Origin: an uncultured Bacilli bacterium
GTDB taxonomy: Bacteria > Bacillota_I > Bacilli_A > RF39 > UBA660
Direction of reading: 5' to 3'
DNA length: 22,084 nucleotides
Assembly: GCA_910577075.1 (NCBI GenBank)
Contig: CAJTKV010000032.1
Coordinates: 1 to 22,084 of the forward strand
Of the stretch, positions 16,469-22,084 are shown in pieces. The notes under the pieces are model-generated. The model worked only from the letters and a program-made list of their open reading frames with translations. It ran no database searches and was not told the DNA's origin. The first letter of the stretch is position 1; each line of letters opens with the position of its first letter. The translations under genes were made by a program, and so were the position numbers.

Positions 16469-17242
16469 CTACTTTTTATGTTTTTCTTTAACTATATTTT
16501 TTATAAAAACAGTATTCCCAACAAAATATCTTTTAAATAATCTTTTTGGTTCCTGAATAACTCTAAAAAGCCATTCCAAATTTAACTTTTGCATCCATTT
16601 TGGTGCTCTAGGAATGTTACCTGAAATAACATCAAAACTACCTCCCACTCCCATAAATACACAGGTATTGCCATCATTTTGCAAAAATTCAATTAAATAT
16701 TCTTTCATTGGAGAGGTAATTCCTACAAAAACAATATCTGGTTTTTTCTTTTTCAATTCCTTAGAAATGTCTTTCCAATCTTCTTCTTTAAAATATCCAT
16801 TGTGTATACCTTTTATTTCTAATTTATTGTATTTTTCTAACAAAACTTCTTTAGTCTGCTCCACAACATCTTGTTTCGCTCCCAATAGGTAAACGCTATA
16901 CCCTTTTTCCGCACTCAATTTAACAAGTTCTTGCATTAAATCGATTCCTGCAACACGTTCAGGAAGCTTCTTTTTCAAATATTTGCTAGCTAAAACCACA
17001 GAGGCACCATCAGCATTAATAATTCCACAGCTATTTACGATTTCTTTCATCAGTTCATTTTGATTAACCTCATTTATTTTATCAGCATTTACCCCCATTA
17101 AGTGTAAAGGAGTTTTTGTTTTAATATATTTTTCTACTAACACTATTGTTTCTTTCATATTTAAAACATCTATAACAGTATTAAGAATTGTTATTCTTTG
17201 ATTATCACCTAATATTTTTTCCTGTTTAATATTCAGTTCCAT
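16469..17242 (-). CDS. WecG/TagA/CpsF-family (GT26) glycosyltransferase
   Basis: The 257-residue product has GT26 landmarks: HLMGVNADKI (47-56), IINADGASVV with the conserved Asp at 78, LPERVAGIDLM, VYLLGA, PDIVFVGITSP.KE, and the C-terminal GVGGSFDVISGNIPRAP then EWLFR..QEP.RLFKRY. TagA transfers ManNAc from UDP-ManNAc to an undecaprenyl-linked sugar at the membrane. With wecB in the same operon, the same donor is likely here. The C-terminal basic tail probably binds membrane. It starts 108 bp after the priming transferase gene, across a terminator hairpin. AAGGAG lies 12 nt from its ATG, a longer gap than usual. Confidence 0.9.
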   Translation of the reverse strand: MELNIKQEKILGDNQRITILNTVIDVLNMKETIVLVEKYIKTKTPLHLMGVNADKINEVNQNELMKEIVNSCGIINADGASVVLASKYLKKKLPERVAGIDLMQELVKLSAEKGYSVYLLGAKQDVVEQTKEVLLEKYNKLEIKGIHNGYFKEEDWKDISKELKKKKPDIVFVGITSPMKEYLIEFLQNDGNTCVFMGVGGSFDVISGNIPRAPKWMQKLNLEWLFRVIQEPKRLFKRYFVGNTVFIKNIVKEKHKK

Positions 17243-17287
17243 AAGATTTGTTATCTCCTTTCATATATTAATTTTTTAAATTTATTC

Positions 17288-17321
17288 AAAAAAAACTATA
17301 TGCAGAACTTTGCATATAGTT
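17288..17321 (-). terminator. Intrinsic terminator or attenuator between first and second genes of the operon
   Basis: A perfect 11-bp stem AACTATATGCA/TGCATATAGTT (17311-17321 pairing with 17294-17304, 6-nt loop) runs into eight T on the minus strand. A GCAGA just upstream (17334-17338) is complementary to the TCTGC of the loop/3' arm and could compete weakly. It would end transcripts before ten further polysaccharide genes unless read through. Confidence 0.85.
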
Positions 17322-17344
17322 AAGTACTCTCACTCTGCTATCTA

Positions 17345-17353
17345 ATTATATCA
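17345..17353 (-). promoter_or_regulatory. Extended -10 promoter at the end of the priming transferase gene
   Basis: TATGATATAAT contains a perfect TGnTATAAT. The TGA is also the stop codon of the upstream gene. No good -35 is present, as often with extended -10 promoters. Its transcript would enter the hairpin at 17288-17321 within about 45 nt. Confidence 0.45.
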
Positions 17354-18001
17354 TAATCCTTTAAATACTACTATAAAAGTTTTAAAGAAAATCTTAATAT
17401 CCATTCTTAAACTCATAGATTTTGAATATTCTGCCTCTATTTTACATCTTGTTTTAAATGTTGTATTACTTCTACCACTTGTTTGCCATAGTCCCGTTAT
17501 ACCTGGTTTACTCATGATAATATCATTATAATAAACTCCCATATCCTCTTTTTCTCGAGGTAAATAAGGTCTATTACCAATTAAGGACATTTCACCTTTA
17601 AAGACATTTACTAATTGAGGTAATTCATCAATAGATAATTTTCTAATGAATTTTCCTACTTTAGTTATTCTTGGATCATCTTTAAGTTTCTTATTAACTC
17701 TATATTCTTCTCTTATCTTTTTATTTGACTTTAGCATTTGATATAATTCTTCATCAGCATTTTCAATCATTGATCTAAACTTATATAGTTTAAATACCTT
17801 TCCATTTAAACCAATTCTATCTTGAGTAAATATAGCTTTACCCTTGCTCTCTATTCTAATCGCTATTATAACACCTAGTAAAATTGGCGAAAGAATTATT
17901 AAAGCTACTGCACTTACTAATATATCAAATAGGCGTTTAAACTTTAAATAAGCACTCTTAGATAAGCTAATAGACTCACTCATTACTGTTGTATCATTCA
18001 T
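17351..18001 (-). CDS. Priming undecaprenyl-phosphate sugar-phosphate transferase
   Basis: The 216-residue product has the PF02397 bacterial sugar transferase layout: one membrane segment (about 28-47, following KRLFDI), then TQDRIG.....F.LYKFRSM, DPRITKVGKFIRK, SIDELPQLVNVFKGEMSLIGNRP and PGITGLWQTSGRS. It lacks the four N-terminal membrane segments of WbaP/WcaJ, so it is the short PglC/EpsL-like form. It starts the repeat unit by linking a sugar-1-phosphate to undecaprenyl phosphate; the sugar is not predictable. The ATG at 18001 follows AAAGGGAGAAG. An ATG at 18058 lies within the promoter and would precede the transcription start. Confidence 0.92.
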   Translation of the reverse strand: MNDTTVMSESISLSKSAYLKFKRLFDILVSAVALIILSPILLGVIIAIRIESKGKAIFTQDRIGLNGKVFKLYKFRSMIENADEELYQMLKSNKKIREEYRVNKKLKDDPRITKVGKFIRKLSIDELPQLVNVFKGEMSLIGNRPYLPREKEDMGVYYNDIIMSKPGITGLWQTSGRSNTTFKTRCKIEAEYSKSMSLRMDIKIFFKTFIVVFKGL

Positions 18002-18048
18002 GTCTCTTCTCCCTTTCACACTAACTTCTCCCTTGTTAATCGAGGTAT

Positions 18049-18077
18049 ATAATAGCACATTTGTAAATCAAATGCAA
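18049..18077 (-). promoter_or_regulatory. SigA-like promoter of the polysaccharide operon
   Basis: TTGCAT (18072-18077) and TATTAT (18049-18054) are spaced by exactly 17 bp. They place the transcription start about 40 nt before the first gene's ATG. Confidence 0.7.
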
Positions 18078-18079
18078 AT

Positions 18080-18095
18080 CGAACTGTCTAGTTCG
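18080..18095 (-). promoter_or_regulatory. Dyad immediately upstream of the -35
   Basis: cgaactgtctagttcg has 6-bp perfect inverted arms around GTCT, ending 2 bp above the -35. The position suits an activator or repressor site; the cognate protein is unknown. Confidence 0.35.
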
Positions 18096-18537
18096 TATAT
18101 AGTATATCAAAAAAATAACCATTTTTATTAAAAAATGCTTAATTTTTATATACTTTACTCAATTTTTTTACACTGTATGTAAAAAGTTCTAAAACTTCTA
18201 CACATAATGATATTTTATAACAAATGTATTTATTATGCAATACATATTCTATATTATTACTAAAAATACATTTTAGCAACCAAATATCAACAAATTTTGC
18301 TAATGACATCAGGCAAGACAAACAAATAAAAAAGCCCTTGTGGTTTTAAGCGCTTCTTTACAAAAAACATAAATGCACATTGATGCATGCATAATATAAA
18401 GGGAGAGCTGCTTGAACTCAAAATAAAACAGACCCGCTTTTTTATGCAACAATATTTGCTTCTTAGTTGGATTCTTCCGAATTCTCCTACTATATATAGT
18501 ATAGCAATAAGAATTATTATTTTAACATTTTTTAATA
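18096..18537. other. Intergenic stretch between the defence operon and the polysaccharide operon
   Basis: No coding frame with a credible ribosome site is seen on either strand. The stretch holds the terminator at 18328-18359, a perfect palindrome actatatatagt (18489-18500), and about 170 nt between rloB and the terminator that contain GC-richer blocks (18405-18440) but no RNA family I recognise. Confidence 0.5.
18328..18359 (-). terminator. Intrinsic terminator downstream of rloB
   Basis: On the minus strand AAAGAAGCGCTT and AAGGGCTTTTTT can form a 12-bp stem with one G-G mismatch and one G-U pair around AAAACCAC, followed by ATTTG. It lies about 180 bp beyond the rloB stop. Confidence 0.6.
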
Positions 18538-19227
18538 TTAATATTTTTTTGTTTCATCTAAATCTTCAAAGAACTTATAAACAGTGGTACAACAATTAGA
18601 TTCAGAAGGTTTATCATTTTTATGCTCTTCTAAATGAAGTTTTCTAGCACGCTCTATTGCTTTTTCTAAAGAACCATATTGCTTTAGTAATGAATAGATG
18701 TCTTTATCATTTTTCTTATATTTATATTTTAAACCACTAGTTTTAAAATATTCTTCTATTTTTTCTTTATATAAATTTCTTGATAAAGCAGCATCATTAT
18801 AATTAAAATGCAACATAAACCATAATTCAAAAGCCTCATTTGACCATAAAGGAATCCACCCTTGATTTTCACAGAATTTAATAGCCTCATCAAATAAAGT
18901 ATCATCAAAACTATCTTTATCAAACGCTACAAAAACTTTGCTGTAAATAGGTGTTTTATTTCTATATTTATCCACTTCATAGACAAACTCTTCTGCTGAT
19001 TTCACCAATGACAAAGTATTCATTCCTTGTCCCATTATATCTAATTTTATTTTCTCATCTTCATTTAAACCATTATTAAAGTCTTTTATGGCTTCTTCAA
19101 AGTAATTCGGTTCTGTTTTTTCTCCTTCAGTAACAATGAGCCAAGTACCCTTTCTCTGATTCTTTATATCTGTCTTTCTTCGTTGTCTCTCATCATTTCT
19201 ACGCTTATGTAAATTATCATTTGGCAT
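18538..19227 (-). CDS. rloB: RloB-family TOPRIM-like protein of an RloA/RloB (AbiL-like) defence pair
   Basis: The 229-residue product has an Arg/Lys-rich N terminus (7-27), then LIVTEGEKTEPNYF (30-43) with the TOPRIM-type Glu at 34, VFVAFDKDS (98-106) with D103 and D105, and WSNEAFELWFMLHF (128-141), the hallmark of RloB/AbiLii proteins. The fold suggests metal-dependent nuclease or related phosphoryl chemistry. The start is 8 bp after the ATPase stop with AGGTGATG upstream, so the two genes form one operon. RloA/RloB genes were named from restriction loci, and AbiLi/AbiLii form a lactococcal abortive infection system. No restriction genes lie in this window. Confidence 0.85.
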   Translation of the reverse strand: MPNDNLHKRRNDERQRRKTDIKNQRKGTWLIVTEGEKTEPNYFEEAIKDFNNGLNEDEKIKLDIMGQGMNTLSLVKSAEEFVYEVDKYRNKTPIYSKVFVAFDKDSFDDTLFDEAIKFCENQGWIPLWSNEAFELWFMLHFNYNDAALSRNLYKEKIEEYFKTSGLKYKYKKNDKDIYSLLKQYGSLEKAIERARKLHLEEHKNDKPSESNCCTTVYKFFEDLDETKKY

Positions 19228-19235
19228 TTCATCAC

Positions 19236-20444
19236 CTACTTTTTACTAAATGGAATTGCTCCGAAATTACCAGCAAAATAGTTTTTCTCATAATCTGTAT
19301 CAATTCGAACATTTTTAAATTCTGAAAGTGAATATAACTTAGATTTACCAAATTCATCTTTATCAACTAAATATAGTTGATCTCTTCTATTATCCTTATT
19401 ATTAAATAACATTGTAGAATGTGATGTATAGATCAACTGAGCATTATTTTTATTAATATCCTTATCCTTGTACATGTTAACAATTTTTTTAAATAAAAAA
19501 GGATGAAATTGAATATCTAACTCATCAATACATAAAAGTCCTCCAAGTTCCAAATTCCACAAGATCTTAGGTAAAATATTAAATATTTTCATTGTTCCAG
19601 CCGACTCATGACCGAATGGCAATAAAATTGTTTCTTTAGGATTGTCTAAATTTCTATGAATTCCGCTTATTGTATAAGATTCATCATCTGAATCTTCATC
19701 AACTTTTTCGATTTTAACTCCTAACAAACAAGGATCTATTTCTTTAATAACTTGTTGAAACTTATCATAAACTATGTCATTTTGTGTAAGGATATCTATA
19801 CTTGTATCTTCATCGAAAAAATTATTGATTCGATAATTAGATTTACAAATATAATCATAAATATCTCTTAATTCTCCAGTTTGTTCTTTAATAGCTGCTG
19901 TGCTTAATATCAACAACTTATCCGTATTATTATTTAAACTATTGCCAAACAAATCCCATGTTTTCTTATATTTATCATAAGAAGGTCCAAACTCTACATC
20001 ATTATTTACTCGTTCAAAAATAACTTTTTGCACAACTCGAGAATTATTGGAAAATTTCTTTTTATATAGCCATTCTTCTGTGAAAGCATTCCTATTAACG
20101 GAAAATCCATATCTATACTCATATTCGCCTAAACAAAGAGAAATTTCATATTCACTATCAGTTTTTAGGGTTTCATTGCTAAATGCAAATGGTTTCGTAC
20201 GAATACTTCTATTAACATCTGCTCTACTAGATTTTCTAATCAAAGAAAACATAAAATTTATAGCTTCTAACAAACTACTCTTACCTGAAGCATTAGCACC
20301 ATGAATTTCAATAACTGGTAGTATTCTATTTCCTTTAACATCAATTGTTGTTTCTAGATGCCTCTTTTCTTGAGTCGCCGTTAAATCTAAAATAGTTTCA
20401 TCATAAAAACACTTATGGTTTTTAAATTTAAATTGTAATAACAT
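19236..20444 (-). CDS. RloA-like (AbiLi-type) AAA/ABC ATPase of the defence pair
   Basis: The protein has 402 residues and a Rad50/OLD-like ATPase head. FKFKNHKCF.DETILDL opens it, Walker A GANASGKSS lies at 49-57, an ESAGTMKIF signature-like segment precedes Walker B LLCIDELD (303-310), and the switch His is in YTSHSTML (H342). The middle ~180 residues are an insertion without a long coiled coil. The frame ends in GNFGAIPFSKK. Proteins of this type pair with RloB nucleases and are thought to sense infection and gate the partner. The ATG follows GGAAGGA at 9 nt and is the first gene of the operon. Confidence 0.85.
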   Translation of the reverse strand: MLLQFKFKNHKCFYDETILDLTATQEKRHLETTIDVKGNRILPVIEIHGANASGKSSLLEAINFMFSLIRKSSRADVNRSIRTKPFAFSNETLKTDSEYEISLCLGEYEYRYGFSVNRNAFTEEWLYKKKFSNNSRVVQKVIFERVNNDVEFGPSYDKYKKTWDLFGNSLNNNTDKLLILSTAAIKEQTGELRDIYDYICKSNYRINNFFDEDTSIDILTQNDIVYDKFQQVIKEIDPCLLGVKIEKVDEDSDDESYTISGIHRNLDNPKETILLPFGHESAGTMKIFNILPKILWNLELGGLLCIDELDIQFHPFLFKKIVNMYKDKDINKNNAQLIYTSHSTMLFNNKDNRRDQLYLVDKDEFGKSKLYSLSEFKNVRIDTDYEKNYFAGNFGAIPFSKK

Positions 20445-20478
20445 ATCAAAAAGTCCTTCCTATTTACTCTTTCTCGCC

Positions 20479-20484
20479 ATTATA
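20479..20484 (-). promoter_or_regulatory. Probable -10 of the RloA/RloB operon
   Basis: A perfect TATAAT lies 34 bp upstream of the ATPase ATG. The only nearby -35-like TTGCAA is 20 bp away, too far for a standard SigA promoter. Confidence 0.4.
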
Positions 20485-20564
20485 ATACCATTTTTACACC
20501 ATCTTTGCAATACTTAGGAGAGAAAGTCTCTCAAAGTAGTGCTTTTCGACACTTTTTATCATTT

Positions 20565-20598
20565 TATATACATTTATTAAAGAAAATAAATGTATATA
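20565..20598. repeat. 14-bp perfect inverted repeat
   Basis: tatatacatttatt (20565-20578) and its exact complement (20585-20598) flank a 6-nt loop. No T-run follows the stem on either strand, so it is not a standard terminator. Confidence 0.8.
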
Positions 20599-20630
20599 AG
20601 ATTATTAATGAAATTTATTCAAATATACTT

Positions 20631-20677
20631 TATAACTCCAAAAAAATCAGTTTCAAAAGTATTTTTTTGGAGTTATA
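20631..20677. repeat. 17-bp perfect inverted repeat with A7/T7 tracts
   Basis: tataactccaaaaaaat (20631-20647) and its exact complement (20661-20677) flank 13 nt. The A/T tracts sit inside the stem, so this is not a canonical terminator; it may be a cruciform or structured RNA element. Confidence 0.8.
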
Positions 20678-20701
20678 GACATTTTTTTACATTTTTTTCA
20701 T

Positions 20702-20723
20702 AATAAAAGAGGCATCGCCTCTT
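20702..20723 (-). terminator. Intrinsic terminator of the tiny-gene pair
   Basis: The stem AAGAGGC/GCCTCTT-type (7 bp, 3-nt loop) is followed by TTTATT on the minus strand, 2 bp after the second tiny gene's stop. Confidence 0.85.
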
Positions 20724-20725
20724 AA

Positions 20726-20851
20726 TTAATATGCATATATTGAACTAACAATAATTGCAAGTAGAATAAATAATACTAGTATGATGAAAAATGTATTTCC
20801 ATAATTTCCATTACTACATGTATTATTTGAGGAATGAGAATTGCAACACAT
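20726..20851 (-). CDS. 41-residue YjcZ-like single-span membrane protein
   Basis: GGAGGTG stands 6 nt before the ATG. The peptide has a polar N terminus with three Cys (MCCNSHSSNNTCSN), then GNTFFIILVLFILLAIIV as one membrane span and a short SSIYAY tail. The FxxILVLFILL pattern is that of the small YjcZ/tiny_TM family known from Bacillus and linked to sporulation, though this copy has Cys/Asn in place of the usual Gly/Tyr-rich start. It follows the sister gene by 16 bp and is closed by a terminator. Its function is unknown. Confidence 0.75.
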   Translation of the reverse strand: MCCNSHSSNNTCSNGNYGNTFFIILVLFILLAIIVSSIYAY

Positions 20852-20867
20852 ATTATTCACCTCCACT

Positions 20868-20957
20868 CTAGATAAAAGCCCCTACGATGATGATTAATAG
20901 TATGAATAGTACTAATATGAATGCAGCACCAGAAGTATTATTACAACATTTATTCAT
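20868..20957 (-). CDS. 29-residue YjcZ-like single-span membrane protein
   Basis: The strong ribosome site AGGAGGGAG precedes the ATG by 4-5 nt. The peptide is MNKCCNNTSG followed by one hydrophobic span ending LIIIVGAFI. The core AFILVLFILLIIIVGA closely matches the YjcZ family's VLFILLIIVGA core. Two Cys occur near the N terminus, as in the 41-residue neighbour, so the pair probably arose by duplication. It is the first gene of a two-gene transcription unit. Confidence 0.8.
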   Translation of the reverse strand: MNKCCNNTSGAAFILVLFILLIIIVGAFI

Positions 20958-20985
20958 TATTCTCCCTCCTTTTCATTACTCACTT

Positions 20986-21013
20986 TATTGTATGGTAATA
21001 ATCCAACTTTTGT
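20986..21013 (-). promoter_or_regulatory. SigK-like (or SigE-like) promoter of the tiny-gene pair
   Basis: CATACAATA (20986-20994) fits the SigK -10 consensus CATAnnnTA, and its first eight bases also fit SigE CATACAnT. An AC (21012-21013) lies 17 bp upstream, where the short SigK -35 is expected. No SigA promoter is apparent. Confidence 0.4.
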
Positions 21014-21030
21014 GCGTACTTTAGCATAAT

Positions 21031-21058
21031 AAAAAGAGAATTAATGAATAATTCTCTT
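21031..21058 (-). terminator. Intrinsic terminator of the broken peptidase-like gene
   Basis: The 9-bp stem AGAGAATTA/TAATTCTCT (21035-21043 with 21049-21057, 5-nt loop) is followed by TTTTT on the minus strand, a few bases beyond the stop at 21065. Confidence 0.85.
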
Positions 21059-21064
21059 AGTTTC

Positions 21065-21379
21065 TTACTTATACTCTTTTATCAATGAGATAGCTGGTTC
21101 GACGACTCTTGATTTTCTTATATCAATTCCATAATAATCGAGGATATCTTGAGTCTTAATATCTCCCTTATATAAACTATTTAGCTTTGCTAAGAAGGTC
21201 TTATAGTCCTCAAAATACCTATTCATTAGATTAACTTGATTGACAAATCCAACAAGCGTAGAATAATCTCTTCCAAATTCATAATTATAAGCATCTTTTA
21301 ATTCTGGTTCTGTTTTGAGCATGCGTGCAAATAAGGGATTTGCTTTATACATCAATAATCCTTGTTGTTGAACTTTCAT
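21065..21379 (-). pseudogene. Downstream piece of a frameshifted HExxH-type protein
   Basis: From the ATG at 21379 it reads 104 residues with no recognised domain (MKVQQQGLLMYKANPLFARM, then an acidic/aromatic helical stretch). No Shine-Dalgarno precedes that ATG. The frame is open upstream and reads LEQQGIEKNLVNRIRAIRISC directly before it, up to the stop of the other piece. One added T in the T4 run at 21441-21444 (minus strand) would join both pieces into a protein of about 302 residues. The terminator for the whole unit follows this piece. Confidence 0.65.
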
Positions 21380-21438
21380 ACAAGATATTCTTATTGCTCT
21401 AATGCGGTTAACTAAGTTCTTTTCTATTCCCTGTTGTT

Positions 21439-21972
21439 CTAAAAGATATGATCTATGGCTTCTCCTAACTGAGACATAGTTTCAACTAGTCGATAGTTAT
21501 CATATGTTCTTATTCGATCTGCTCTTTCGAAATAATGCAATAATTCATGAACAGTACAGACAATTGATGCTGTATTAGAAAGTTTTGGAATAAAGATGAT
21601 ATCTTTTGTTTCCAGTTTACCAGTTTTTTCATCAAGTAATGTGGCATTGCAACAAGTACCATCCATTACTTCCTTCGAATCATTGGGATAAATAATTTTA
21701 GCAGCTTCGATTAGTTCATCTCTACTGACTGCATCTCCTAAGAGATAATGTACGATATTAAGGGCCTCATTTATAATATCTGCTTCGTCCATCTTTTCAT
21801 AATTCTCATTATCTTCAATAGGATTAGAATGCAATGTTTCATAGACTAATCTATCATAATTTCTCTTATATTTTATATCTTTCAATTCAGGATATTCTAT
21901 ACTTATATTATCTAACTTACACTTTTCTTCAAAATGTTCAGAAAACATCTGCTCTAATTCTAATGTTTTCAT
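21439..21972 (-). CDS. Upstream piece of a zincin-like (HELLH) protein, frameshifted near its end
   Basis: The 177-residue product starts at the ATG at 21972, chosen for GGGGGAAA 5 nt upstream; an earlier ATG at 22008 lacks a ribosome site and overlaps the promoter. The zinc motif VHELLHYFE has H142, E143 and H146. RLVETMSQLGEAIDH follows with E164, at a spacing like the third ligand of gluzincins such as the M3 oligopeptidases, though overall similarity to M3 is not obvious. There is no signal peptide or membrane span, so it is probably cytoplasmic. The frame ends at TAG two codons after IDH. The missing C-terminal third lies in the next frame, so activity as translated is doubtful. Confidence 0.65.
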   Translation of the reverse strand: MKTLELEQMFSEHFEEKCKLDNISIEYPELKDIKYKRNYDRLVYETLHSNPIEDNENYEKMDEADIINEALNIVHYLLGDAVSRDELIEAAKIIYPNDSKEVMDGTCCNATLLDEKTGKLETKDIIFIPKLSNTASIVCTVHELLHYFERADRIRTYDNYRLVETMSQLGEAIDHIF

Positions 21973-21999
21973 AGTATTTCCCCCTTTTTTGTGATTACT

Positions 22000-22028
22000 A
22001 TCATACAATATTTATCTTTCTTTTGCAA
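22000..22028 (-). promoter_or_regulatory. SigA-like promoter of the HELLH gene
   Basis: TTGCAA (22023-22028) and TATGAT (22000-22005) are separated by exactly 17 bp, placing the start about 20 nt before GGGGG. Confidence 0.65.
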
Positions 22029-22030
22029 AT

Positions 22031-22052
22031 AAAAAAGCCTTAATGGCTTTTT
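22031..22052 (-). terminator. Intrinsic terminator at the right edge
   Basis: AAAAAGCC/GGCTTTTT form an 8-bp stem with a 5-nt loop (22032-22039 with 22045-22052). It has T on the minus-strand exit and overlaps the stop of the edge gene. Confidence 0.8.
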
Positions 22053-22084
22053 ATTTAACTTTAATAGTTTTTACATTACTCCAA
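22051..22084 (-). CDS. C-terminal tip of a gene entering from the right edge
   Basis: The minus strand enters the window reading WSNVKTIKVK and then TAA (22051-22053), directly before a terminator. The KTIKVK ending resembles the closing strand of Ig-like Big_2 domains such as KTHTIKVTVKK in the protease at the left edge. Only ten residues are visible, so the product is unknown. Confidence 0.45.
   Translation of the reverse strand, partial: WSNVKTIKVK

Noticed and set aside
17351..17353. UGA read as tryptophan (Mollicute code)
   Set aside because: TGA ends the sugar transferase and second pyruvyl transferase genes at the expected family length, and Trp is encoded by TGG.
18080..18095. LexA/SOS box upstream of the polysaccharide operon
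   Set aside because: The Gram-positive LexA box is CGAAC-N4-GTTCG. Here the CGAAC and GTTCG halves are separated by 6 nt, so the spacing does not fit.
18139..18321. 60-codon frame on the minus strand
   Set aside because: It has no ribosome site and an atypical Cys/Leu-rich sequence, overlaps the rloB terminator and ends just before the operon promoter. It is a chance frame.
18097..18503. Direct repeat of tatatagtata at 18097 and 18493 as possible mobile-element ends
   Set aside because: It is eleven A/T-dominated bases in an A/T-rich region, with no terminal inverted repeats and no transposase.
20479..20510. Full SigA promoter TTGCAA/TATAAT for the RloA/RloB operon
   Set aside because: The spacer is 20 bp, beyond the normal 16-18, so only the -10 is listed.

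Overview
The window is low-GC DNA from a Firmicute-like bacterium, probably of the class Bacilli. The evidence is strong Shine-Dalgarno sites (GGAGG types), SigA-type promoters, U-run terminators, UGA used as a stop (so not the Mollicute code), and two tiny membrane genes resembling the sporulation-associated YjcZ family. The genus cannot be fixed from the sequence. Every gene I can support lies on the minus strand, so transcription runs from high to low coordinates.

Layout from right to left. At about 22.05-22.08 kb is the last tip of a gene ending beyond a terminator. At 21.07-21.97 kb is a zinc-peptidase-like gene with an HELLH motif, broken into two pieces by an apparent one-base deletion in a short homopolymer. 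At 20.73-20.96 kb are two tiny genes (29 and 41 residues) behind a SigK-like promoter. At 18.54-20.44 kb is a two-gene RloA/RloB (AbiL-like) ATPase plus TOPRIM-like operon, a probable anti-phage module, with a stack of perfect dyads upstream.

From 18.0 down to 6.77 kb is a Wzx/Wzy-type extracellular or capsular polysaccharide locus. In order of transcription it encodes a priming sugar-phosphate transferase, a WecG/TagA glycosyltransferase, a hexapeptide acetyltransferase, a GT4 glycosyltransferase, WecB (UDP-GlcNAc 2-epimerase), a pyruvyl transferase, a GT2 glycosyltransferase, an EpsG-like polymerase, a second pyruvyl transferase, a flippase and a nitroreductase-like protein. WecB together with the TagA-type enzyme suggests ManNAc as an early sugar. 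Two pyruvyl transferases and an acetyltransferase suggest a pyruvylated, acetylated polymer. A good SigA promoter precedes the first gene. A second extended -10, whose TG is the first gene's stop codon, is followed by an intrinsic terminator before the second gene, so attenuation is possible.

The locus ends in the 3' tip of a UDP-glucose 6-dehydrogenase (ugd) gene. A second, related ugd 3' remnant lies 3.6 kb further on. Between the two remnants sit a toxSAS (RelA/SpoT-fold) toxin with a Panacea-domain antitoxin, and a Schlafen/AlbA_2 ATPase-type regulator whose coding repeat is echoed in its upstream region. This looks like cargo placed between duplicated ugd ends.

At 1-2.9 kb is the bulk of a secreted M6-type metalloprotease with a Lys-Pro-Thr-Thr repeat linker and at least one Ig-like Big_2 domain, running off the left edge. 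Its start, promoter and signal peptide are visible.
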